From contig CABIYX010000039.1 of assembly GCA_902363045.1 (NCBI GenBank), positions 1 through 27,124 on the forward strand: a stretch of 27,124 nucleotides of DNA, read 5' to 3'. Source of the stretch: Clostridiales bacterium (lineage in GTDB: Bacteria; Bacillota; Clostridia; Oscillospirales; Oscillospiraceae). Numbering within the stretch: position 1 is the first letter of the stretch; every line of letters begins with the position of its first letter. Under the pieces are notes generated by a model. That model was not told where the DNA came from, ran no database searches, and was given only the letters and a program-made list of their open reading frames with translations. The translations under genes were made by a program, and so were the position numbers. This document shows positions 16,603-22,653 of this stretch, one piece after another.

Positions 16603-17469
16603 TTAACCCTCCAGAGCCTGAGAGCTGAGCTCGTCAGCCTTCTCGATGAATCCGTCCATGGTGCCATCGGAAAGCACCTTGGCGATGGTCTCATTGATGG
16701 AGGGGAGCAGGCCTTTGGGATCGCCCTTAGCGACCCAGACGCGGTAGGGTTCCACATAACTGCTCATGTCGATGTCCACAGCAGCCAGATCGGAGTTGGA
16801 GGCCAAATACTGGTCTGCCACAGCGCCGTCCAGCACAAGGGCGTCGCACTTGCCGTACACCAGGTTGTTCACCAGGTCCACCACAGAGGACATGGAAACC
16901 AGATCGGCGCCAGTCATGTACTTGGTGACGATTGTTTCCTTGGTGGTTGCGGTCTGAGCGCCCACAGCTTTACCAGCGAAGTCCTCCAGGGAGGTATAAT
17001 TTCCTTCATCGCCTGCTCTGACAACGATTTTGGGGGGTAGATCGGAGTAGTAGCCATCGGAGTAATCAGCGGCGGCCGGACGGACACCCTCTTCATCGAT
17101 CTCGGCGGCAGCGATCACCATATCGCACTGTCCCTGGTTCAACAGGGTGAACAGGTTGTTGAAGTCCATATGGACCACCTCGAACTCAGCGCCCATGTCC
17201 TCAGCGATCTGCTCGCCCAGGAACACGTCGATGCCCACAATCTTGTCCTCGCCGTCCTGAAGGACATGGAACTCGAAGGGGGGATAGTCGGCGGAGGTGC
17301 CCAGCACCAGCTTGTCCACCGCGGGGGCGGAGGCGCTGGCGTCATTCTGGCTGGCGGAGCCGGAGGCCGCGCCGGAGCTGGCGGAGCCGTTGGAGCTGCT
17401 GCCGCAGGCGGTCAGCCCAAGAGCCATGGTCAGAGCCAGGCCCATTGCAAGAACATTCTTTTTCATCAT
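16603..17469 (-). CDS. Polar amino-acid ABC transporter, substrate-binding lipoprotein
   Basis: This 288-aa lipoprotein has a basic start, a hydrophobic stretch and the lipobox LGLTACG with Cys22 as lipidation site, then a Ser/Ala/Gly linker to about residue 50. The rest is the family 3 solute-binding fold: VLGTSADYPPFEFH, then VGIDVFLGEQIAEDMG, then the GVRPAAADYSDGYY region holding the ligand arginine. It catches amino acids outside the membrane for the downstream permease. The ATG at 17469 is 7 nt after AAAGGAG; a second ATG follows at 17466. It heads the operon. Confidence 0.94.
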   Translation of the reverse strand: MMKKNVLAMGLALTMALGLTACGSSSNGSASSGAASGSASQNDASASAPAVDKLVLGTSADYPPFEFHVLQDGEDKIVGIDVFLGEQIAEDMGAEFEVVHMDFNNLFTLLNQGQCDMVIAAAEIDEEGVRPAAADYSDGYYSDLPPKIVVRAGDEGNYTSLEDFAGKAVGAQTATTKETIVTKYMTGADLVSMSSVVDLVNNLVYGKCDALVLDGAVADQYLASNSDLAAVDIDMSSYVEPYRVWVAKGDPKGLLPSINETIAKVLSDGTMDGFIEKADELSSQALEG

Positions 17470-17526
17470 TTCCAATCTCCTTTTTCATCGGAGCGGCGTC
17501 CGCCGCCCTTCCTTCAGGCTGATATG

Positions 17527-17556
17527 AGTATACTCCTAAAAAATATGCAACGTCAA
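17527..17556 (-). promoter_or_regulatory. Promoter of the amino-acid ABC operon
   Basis: On the minus strand, TTGACG (17556-17551), an 18-bp spacer and TATACT (17532-17527) lie about 60 bp upstream of the binding-protein start. The palindrome GAGTATACTC (17526-17535) covers the -10 box. Confidence 0.7.
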
Positions 17557-17571
17557 TAGATAAATATGCAA
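17541..17571. promoter_or_regulatory. Tandem AAATATGCAA repeats, possible regulator sites
   Basis: AAATATGCAA occurs at 17541-17550 and again at 17562-17571, 21 bp apart or two helical turns, one inside the ABC promoter spacer and one just upstream of its -35 box. A similar sequence lies inverted at 17745-17758, at the alr start. Such spacing suits a protein binding one face of the DNA. Confidence 0.4.
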
Positions 17572-17629
17572 ATTCTTTGAAAAAGACAAAATTTTTTTGG
17601 CGCAAATGACCGATGCCGGGAAAATGTCG

Positions 17630-17658
17630 TTGAAATTGGTGAAAAAAGAGGGTATAAT
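17630..17658 (+). promoter_or_regulatory. Sigma-A promoter for alr
   Basis: TTGAAA (17630-17635), a 17-bp spacer and a consensus TATAAT (17653-17658) lie about 80 bp upstream of the alr start. Confidence 0.85.
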
Positions 17659-17684
17659 GCTGAGGAATGAGTGGGAGGAACGGG

Positions 17685-17706
17685 GGAGTTTTCCTGGGAA
17701 AACTCC
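17685..17706 (+). promoter_or_regulatory. Hairpin or operator in the alr leader
   Basis: GGAGTTTTCC-TG-GGAAAACTCC is a perfect 10-bp inverted repeat about 20 nt into the expected transcript and 30 nt before the start codon. It has no T-run. It may be a repressor site or an RNA structure. Confidence 0.45.
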
Positions 17707-17736
17707 GGGTGAACCGCTGGAAAAGCAGGAGAGAGT

Positions 17737-18852
17737 ATGAATAAAAATTTGCATAATTCGGTTTTATACATCGATATGGGACAGCTGCGGCGCAACGCGG
17801 AGGCCATTTTACGGGAACTGGACGGGGCACAGCTGATCCCGGTCCTGAAGGGAAACGCCTACGGCCTGGGCCTGGAGAAGGTAGGGGCCGCCCTGGCGGA
17901 CATCCCGGAGATCCGAACCATGGCGGTGGCCCAGGTGTCGGAGGGCGCGGTCCTCCGGCAGGCTGGGGTGACCCAGGATATTCTGGTGCTGGGGGGCGTG
18001 CCGGAGCGGCTGCTGGCCCCAGCGGTGGAGCTGGGGCTGACGCTGACCGTGGGCCGGCCGGGCCTGCTGCCTCTGCTGGCGGAGCTGGGCCGGACCCAGG
18101 GAAGGCTGGTGCAGGTACAGGTCAAGGTGGAGACCGGGCTGCACCGGTACGGTCTGACGCCCGGGGCGGAGCTGGACGGACTGCTGGAGGAGTGGCGGGA
18201 GTACGCGCCCTGGATCCGGGTGACAGGCGCGTTCACCCACTTCGCCGACCTGGGGGACCCGGTCCGCACAGAGGAGCAGTTCCAGACCTATCTGAGGGGG
18301 GTGGCCCAGCTGGAGCGGGGCGGAATGGAGATCCCCATGCGCCATGTGTCGGCCAGCGCCGCCAGCGAATATGCCCCCCAGTACCGGCTGGACGGGGTGC
18401 GCATCGGCCGGCGGCTGTATATGGACCATCCCACCGCCCCGCTGGGGACGGTCCGGGAGGTGTGCTCCTGGTGGGCCTGGGTGACCCGGGTGCGCCCCCT
18501 TCGGGCGGGGGACGCCCTGGGCTATGGCGGACACATCCGGATGCCCCGGGATGGCATGGCTGCCACCATCTCGGTGGGCTATGGCGACGGCCTGGACCCG
18601 GAGCTGGTCCGGGTGGGCGGGCCGGTGCTCATCGGCGGCCAGCGGGCGCGCCTGCTGGCCTGCTGCATGGACCAGACGGTGGTGGACGTCACCGGGATCC
18701 CCTGTGCGGTGGATGACGAGGTGACGCTGCTGGGGGGCGACGGACATGGGAACTGGCTGTCCGCCCAGGAGGTCTCTCTGCTGATCGGGGAGGACGAGGG
18801 CTGCGGCCTCACATCCCGGCTCAGCGGCCGGGTGGGGAGGGTGTATCTGTGA
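17737..18852 (+). CDS. alr: Alanine racemase
   Basis: This 371-aa protein is of normal length. The pyridoxal phosphate lysine is Lys38 in VLKGNAYG (usually VVKANAYG), the second catalytic base is Tyr263 in LGYGGHIRM, and KVETGLHRYG (130-139) and MDQTVVDVT (311-319) are the expected substrate and cofactor motifs. It interconverts L- and D-alanine to supply D-alanine for peptidoglycan. The active-site loop differs slightly from the consensus (KGN for KAN and AYGLG for AYGHG), so a relaxed specificity, for example for serine, cannot be excluded. The ATG at 17737 follows AGGAGAG. It is divergent from the amino-acid transporter. Confidence 0.88.
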   Translation: MNKNLHNSVLYIDMGQLRRNAEAILRELDGAQLIPVLKGNAYGLGLEKVGAALADIPEIRTMAVAQVSEGAVLRQAGVTQDILVLGGVPERLLAPAVELGLTLTVGRPGLLPLLAELGRTQGRLVQVQVKVETGLHRYGLTPGAELDGLLEEWREYAPWIRVTGAFTHFADLGDPVRTEEQFQTYLRGVAQLERGGMEIPMRHVSASAASEYAPQYRLDGVRIGRRLYMDHPTAPLGTVREVCSWWAWVTRVRPLRAGDALGYGGHIRMPRDGMAATISVGYGDGLDPELVRVGGPVLIGGQRARLLACCMDQTVVDVTGIPCAVDDEVTLLGGDGHGNWLSAQEVSLLIGEDEGCGLTSRLSGRVGRVYL

Positions 18853-18998
18853 AGCACCCCTGGGAACAAACTCTAAAGTAAATCCGCATTACGATCAAAC
18901 GGCGAACAGTGTGAGGCCGGACAGGGCCGATGCGGCTGAATTTACAAAATGTACTTGAAAAATTTTTGAAAAGCATTAAGCTGTTAAGCGTGAAAAAA

Positions 18999-19016
18999 CG
19001 CCCCGGGGCCGGGGCG
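18999..19016. other. GC hairpin before the sulfatase gene
   Basis: CGCCCCGG-GG-CCGGGGCG is a perfect 8-bp stem preceded by six A on the plus strand, so it reads as a hairpin plus T6 terminator on the minus strand. On the plus strand it sits just before the ribosome binding site and could limit translation. No minus-strand gene needing a terminator lies close by. Confidence 0.5.
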
Positions 19017-19030
19017 CGGGAGGCTGAGGA

Positions 19031-20863
19031 ATGGGAAAACTGCTGTGTCGAGATGGGATGCTCAGGCTGGCGGCCAATGTCCGGGAGAGACCGGAGCAGT
19101 GGCTGTCCCGCCTGATTTTTCTGCTGGGTCCGTGGGTGTCCTTCTGGATGGTGGAGATCCTGAACGGGAACGACGTGTTTTCTGATCTCTACTCCTGGCA
19201 GGTGCTGATGAACCTGATCTGGTACTACCTGCTGTTCCTGCTGTGCCGCCTGATCCTGGGCCGGCGGCGCCGGGCGGCGGCCACGGCGGCGGGACTCAGC
19301 TTTTTTGTGGGGATCGTAAACCACTATGTGCTCCGCTTTCGGGGCCGGATCCTGTTTCCGGCGGATCTGACCGCCTGGGAGACAGCGGCCAATGTGGCGG
19401 ACGCCTTTGATTTTTCGTTGGATGCAGCCATGCGCCAGGGGGCGGTGCTGCTGGCGGCCTACCTCTTTCTGGTGTGGATGTGCGTTCCCCAGAGGAGGAG
19501 GGATAAGCTGCCCCGGTGGCTGGCCGGTCTGCTGGTCCTTGTGGAGGTGGGGTACTGCTTTGTCTTTTTCAAGACGGGGGCCCTGCCTGCCCTGGGGATC
19601 TACACCCAGCAGTGGGTGACGCAGGCCAACGGCTTTCTGCTGAATTTTACCGTGGCACTGCGGTACAGCGCCCTGGACAAGCCGGAGGATTACAGCCGCA
19701 GCCAGGTGCTGGAACTGATGGAGGCATATCCCACAGAAGCGGGGGACCCATCTGTGGTGCGGCCCACCAATCTCATCGTGGTGATGAACGAGTCCTTTGC
19801 GGACCTGACGATCTTCGAAGGACTGGAGGCATCGGAGGACCCCACTCCCTTCCTGCACTCCATGGAGGAAAACACGGTCCGGGGCTGGATGTACTCCCCG
19901 GTGACCGGCGGCGGTACGGCCAGCGTGGAGTTTGAGTACCTCACCGGATTTTCAACAGTCTTTCAGCCGCCCCATACGGTGGCCTATCAGCTGTACGCGG
20001 AGGAGGGGATGCCCTCTCTGGCCGCCCTGGCGGGGAGCGTGGGCTATGACTCCACTGCGTTCCACCCCTATAAATCCTCCGGCTGGAACCGGCCCATCGT
20101 GTATGAGGATATGCGGTTTGATCACCAGCTTTATGAGGAGGATGTAACCGATCCATATCTGGTCCGACGCTATGTCTCTGACCAGTCGGACTACGAGATG
20201 CTCTACTCCATCACCGACCGGGAGGAGGGGGATCCGGCATTTATCTTCAATGTAACCATGCAGAACCACAGCAGCTATGCCCAGGGGTGGAACAACCTGG
20301 AAAAAACCGTCACCCTCTCCACGGAGCAGCGGACGGCGGACACCACCGCAGAGCAGTATCTGGCCCTGATGCGGGCTAGTGATGACGCCTTGCGGGATCT
20401 GATTACCCACTATGAGCGGTCATCGGAGCCCACCATGATCGTCTTTTTCGGCGATCACCAGCCGCCTCTGAAAAATGCCTTCTATGAGCAGCTCTATGGC
20501 AAGCCCCTAGACCAGCGCACCACAGAGGAGGTGCTGAAGCAGTATGCCACCCCCTTCTTCCTCTGGACCAACTACGACATCCAGGAGCGGGAGGATGTGG
20601 TCCTCAGCCCTAACTATTTGGGGGTGCTAACCGCCCAAGCGGCGGGGCTGCCCCTGACCGGGTTTATGAACTTCCTGTCCCGGCTGTACGAGGAACTTCC
20701 GGTGATCACGCCGGTGGGGCTCATCACAGGGGACGGGCAGGCGGTGAAGCGGGAGGAGCTGACCGGGGAGCAGCAGGAGTGGCTGCTGGCCTATGAGACC
20801 CTTAATTACTGCGGGATCGTGGACCTGGACAAGGAGGTACGGCCCATGTTCTGCCTGGATTGA
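19031..20863 (+). CDS. LtaS-like membrane sulfatase (phosphoglycerol transferase family)
   Basis: This 610-aa protein has five membrane helices in the first 180 residues or so, then an extracellular alkaline-phosphatase-type sulfatase domain. Expected metal and catalytic residues are visible: Glu254 in VMNESFADL, Thr296 in GGGTASVEFEYLTG (the nucleophile), His413 in QNHSSY, and Asp475-His476 in FFGDHQPPL. This is the layout of lipoteichoic acid synthase and related phosphoglycerol transferases, which move glycerol phosphate from phosphatidylglycerol onto envelope glycolipids or glycans outside the cell. The exact acceptor is not known. The ATG at 19031 follows GAGGCTGAGG. It lies 178 bp after alr, with no clear promoter or terminator between them. 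Confidence 0.88.
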   Translation: MGKLLCRDGMLRLAANVRERPEQWLSRLIFLLGPWVSFWMVEILNGNDVFSDLYSWQVLMNLIWYYLLFLLCRLILGRRRRAAATAAGLSFFVGIVNHYVLRFRGRILFPADLTAWETAANVADAFDFSLDAAMRQGAVLLAAYLFLVWMCVPQRRRDKLPRWLAGLLVLVEVGYCFVFFKTGALPALGIYTQQWVTQANGFLLNFTVALRYSALDKPEDYSRSQVLELMEAYPTEAGDPSVVRPTNLIVVMNESFADLTIFEGLEASEDPTPFLHSMEENTVRGWMYSPVTGGGTASVEFEYLTGFSTVFQPPHTVAYQLYAEEGMPSLAALAGSVGYDSTAFHPYKSSGWNRPIVYEDMRFDHQLYEEDVTDPYLVRRYVSDQSDYEMLYSITDREEGDPAFIFNVTMQNHSSYAQGWNNLEKTVTLSTEQRTADTTAEQYLALMRASDDALRDLITHYERSSEPTMIVFFGDHQPPLKNAFYEQLYGKPLDQRTTEEVLKQYATPFFLWTNYDIQEREDVVLSPNYLGVLTAQAAGLPLTGFMNFLSRLYEELPVITPVGLITGDGQAVKREELTGEQQEWLLAYETLNYCGIVDLDKEVRPMFCLD

Positions 20864-20881
20864 GGCGAAGGGATAGAAAGA

Positions 20882-20950
20882 CCCCCTGAGGGGCGGCGGA
20901 AGGACCTGTTCCGAAGAACGGGCCGCTTCGCCCCTCAGGGGGATTGTTTA
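20882..20950. terminator. Large bidirectional terminator hairpin
   Basis: CCCCCTGAGGGGCG (20882-20895) pairs perfectly with 20929-20942, with further nested pairing inside (GCGG/CCGC and CCTGTTC/GAACGGG). ATTGTTTA follows on the plus strand and TCTTTCTAT on the minus strand. It separates the convergent sulfatase and small acidic protein genes. Confidence 0.75.
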
Positions 20951-20978
20951 CCGGGTCATCAGTCTGGACCGCGCTGGA

Positions 20979-21395
20979 TCACGGGGTGTCCAGATCGACC
21001 AGAATGTTGTCTGTGCCGTGCTCCTCAAATTCGGCGATATAAGCGTCGATGCGGTCGGCCAGCTCGTCATAATTGCTCTCGTCAATGGGGGCGTCGTCCA
21101 TATCCCTGCGGGCCAGGTCCTCCGCCAGGATTTCAAAAAACACGTTGTTCTCATACTCCATGATCGCCTCGTGGATCCCGCCCTCCACAAAGGCGCGGGA
21201 GGGGACGATCTCTCCGTGGTACAGCTCCGCCAGGGAAGGCATCCCCTCCAGAGCGGCCCTGCCGAACAAAAGACTCTCCACCTCGTCGTAATCGGCGAAG
21301 CGCTGGTCCCCGCGGGTGGAGTTCAGGATCCAGTTGCCGATGTAGACCAGATCCAGCAGGCGGCGGAACTGCTTGCGGCTCAATTCCAGGTTCAT
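20979..21395 (-). CDS. Hypothetical small acidic protein
   Basis: This 138-aa protein is not recognised. It starts MNLELSRKQFRRLLDLVYIGNWILN, a basic-amphipathic helix, then becomes acidic, with a Asp/Glu-rich C-terminal half (RRDMDDAPIDESNYDELADR, then IAEFEEHGTDN). It has no signal peptide, membrane helix or cysteine motif, so it is probably a soluble helical cytoplasmic protein. The ATG at 21395 has AAAGGAGG 7 nt upstream; the open frame continues to 21440 but without such a site. A near-consensus promoter drives it alone. It is divergent from the DUF1934 gene. The strong promoter and binding site argue that it is real and well expressed. Confidence 0.8.
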   Translation of the reverse strand: MNLELSRKQFRRLLDLVYIGNWILNSTRGDQRFADYDEVESLLFGRAALEGMPSLAELYHGEIVPSRAFVEGGIHEAIMEYENNVFFEILAEDLARRDMDDAPIDESNYDELADRIDAYIAEFEEHGTDNILVDLDTP

Positions 21396-21445
21396 AGCAT
21401 GGCCTCCTTTCCCAGAACCGAGGCGGGTTTTCCCCACCACTTTAT

Positions 21446-21473
21446 ATTATAGTCTATGTACCCGGGTTGTCAA
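21446..21473 (-). promoter_or_regulatory. Strong promoter for the small acidic protein
   Basis: On the minus strand, consensus TTGACA (21473-21468), a 16-bp spacer and consensus TATAAT (21451-21446) lie about 50 bp from the start codon. Confidence 0.8.
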
Positions 21474-21508
21474 ATAGAGAATGAGAGATTTTATATGGAA
21501 AATCCCCC

Positions 21509-21537
21509 TTGCCATTTGGGGGAAAATCGCATAAAAT
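21509..21537 (+). promoter_or_regulatory. Possible upstream promoter for the DUF1934 gene
   Basis: TTGCCA (21509-21514), a 17-bp spacer and TAAAAT (21532-21537). It is weaker than the promoter at 21558 and may be a second start. Confidence 0.45.
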
Positions 21538-21557
21538 AAATAAGACAGCCGCTCCCC

Positions 21558-21586
21558 TTTACAGAATCTGCGTTCCAGTGTATAAT
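21558..21586 (+). promoter_or_regulatory. Main promoter for the DUF1934 gene
   Basis: TTTACA (21558-21563), a 17-bp spacer and consensus TATAAT (21581-21586) lie 64 bp upstream of the start codon. Confidence 0.8.
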
Positions 21587-21650
21587 ACCTCCCGCCCCGG
21601 CTCCGGTGTACCGGAGGGCCGGGGAAAATGAAGGACCAATGGAGGTTCCT

Positions 21651-22088
21651 ATGGAAAAGAATGTAATTATCTCCATCAAGGGCGTGCAGCGGCTTGAGGA
21701 CGCCGACCCGGATACGATGGAGTTTGTGACCAAGGGGCGGCTGGAGCAGGAGGGGAACAGCTATACCCTCTCCTATCAGGAGAGCAAGCTCACCGGCCTG
21801 GAGGGTACGCTGACCACCTTTCAGGTGGAGCCGGAGCGGGTGACCCTGCTGCGTGTGGGGGAGTTCAACTCCCAAATGGTGTTCCAGGAGGGGCGCCGCC
21901 ACCTGGCCATGTACAACACCCCCTATGGCTCCATGACCATTGGGGTGAACACCCGGCATCTGCTGGCTGACCTCACCGAACGCGGGGGAGACATTGAGAT
22001 CGATTACGCCATCGAGATCGACCACTCCGTGGCCGGACGGAATGTGTTCCAGATTAGTGTGAGAGAGACGGGGGAGACTGCGTCGTAA
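21651..22088 (+). CDS. DUF1934 (YwiB-like) beta-barrel protein
   Basis: This 145-aa protein has the DUF1934 pattern: MEKNVIISIKGVQ at the start, EFVTKGRLEQEGNSYTLSYQES, YNTPYGSMTIGVNTRHL in the middle, and a closing IEIDYAIEIDHSVAGRNVFQISV. It is a small lipocalin-like cytoplasmic beta barrel of unknown function that is often found next to argS in Firmicutes, as here. The ATG at 21651 has GGAGG 5 nt upstream; earlier in-frame ATGs lack one. Its last 24 or so codons are repeated twice more downstream as part of 197-bp tandem units. Confidence 0.87.
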   Translation: MEKNVIISIKGVQRLEDADPDTMEFVTKGRLEQEGNSYTLSYQESKLTGLEGTLTTFQVEPERVTLLRVGEFNSQMVFQEGRRHLAMYNTPYGSMTIGVNTRHLLADLTERGGDIEIDYAIEIDHSVAGRNVFQISVRETGETAS

Positions 22089-22109
22089 GAGTGTGTGGTC
22101 GGTCTCGAT
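22011..22109. repeat. 17-bp inverted repeats flanking the DUF1934 coding tail
   Basis: Bases 22011-22027 and the reverse complement of 22093-22109 agree at 15 of 17 positions, and the matching arm in the third copy (at 22487-22503) agrees at 16 of 17. The arms enclose the last codons and the stop of the DUF1934 gene. Confidence 0.6.
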
Positions 22110-22285
22110 CCCAAGCGTTTTGCCAAAGGCAAAACCTTGCCGGAGGACGGGCTTTGCCCGTTCGAGGATTGAAAGAGGACTGGGACCCCGCGGCGGCTGT
22201 CCGCCGTGGGCGGATCGACCACACCGTGGCTGGGCGGAATGTATTCCAGATCAGTGTGAGAGAGACGGGGGAGACTGCGTCGTAA
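22089..22285. repeat. 197-bp tandem unit, copy 1
   Basis: The unit begins right after the DUF1934 stop codon and ends with a copy of the last 24 or so codons of that gene and its stop. The non-coding part has several hairpins: GTTTTGCC-AAA-GGCAAAAC (22117-22135), ACGGGC-TTT-GCCCGT (22147-22161) and CGGCGG-CTGT-CCGCCG (around 22191-22206). It differs from copy 2 at only three positions. Confidence 0.9.
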
Positions 22286-22482
22286 GAGTGTGTGGTCGGT
22301 CTCGATCCCAAGCGTTTTGCCAAAGGCAAAACCTTGCCGGAGGACGGGCTTTGCCTGTTCGAGGATTGAAAGAGGACTGGGACCCCGCGGCGGCTGTCCG
22401 CCGTGGGCGGATCGACCACACCGTGGCTGGACGGAATGTGTTCCAGATCAGTGTGAGAGAGACGGGGGAGACTGCGTCGTAA
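22286..22482. repeat. 197-bp tandem unit, copy 2
   Basis: It has the same organisation as copy 1: hairpin-rich non-coding part, junction, then a second copy of the DUF1934 tail with stop at 22480-22482. The three differences from copy 1 are one in the second hairpin and two synonymous third-codon positions in the tail. It has no start codon with a binding site, so it is not expected to be translated alone. Confidence 0.9.
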
Positions 22483-22577
22483 GAGTGTGTGGTCGATCTC
22501 GATGCCAAGCGTTTTGCCGCAGGACGGGCTTTGCCCGTCCGAGGATTTTAAGCAGAACGGGACCCCGCGGCGGAGTC
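22483..22577. repeat. Partial third copy of the non-coding part
   Basis: It follows the second tail and matches the beginning of the units. The AAAGGCAAAACCTTGCCGG segment is missing, so hairpin 1 is lost, and the end reads GACCCCGCGGCGGAGTC instead of entering another tail. It may be the original downstream flank from which the units were copied. Confidence 0.75.
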
Positions 22578-22653
22578 ATTTACAAGCGTATCAAGTTCTT
22601 TTTGGTCCCTGCTCCGATGGGAACGGGGACGGAGAAAGGTGTGTAGAGAGATT

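Larger units (their letters stand above)
22089..22653. other. 565-bp non-coding region between DUF1934 gene and argS
   Basis: It is filled mainly by the tandem units. The remaining 22578-22653 holds a GTCCC/GGGAC hairpin (22604-22630) and the argS ribosome binding region. I see no clear sigma-A promoter here, so argS may be read from the DUF1934 promoters through the repeats, or from a promoter I cannot recognise. Confidence 0.6.

Noticed and set aside
22089..22482. CRISPR array or small repeat-encoded genes
   Set aside because: The unit is 197 bp with no variable spacers and no cas genes. The small open frames across the units have no ribosome binding site and only reproduce the copied gene tail.
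22483..22653. T-box riboswitch before argS
   Set aside because: The repeats contain CTGGGACCCCGCGG, which resembles the T-box GGGTGGNACCGCGG, and argS is a typical target. But two extra C break the motif, the copy nearest argS lacks the TGG, no terminator with T-run follows, and stem I motifs were not found.
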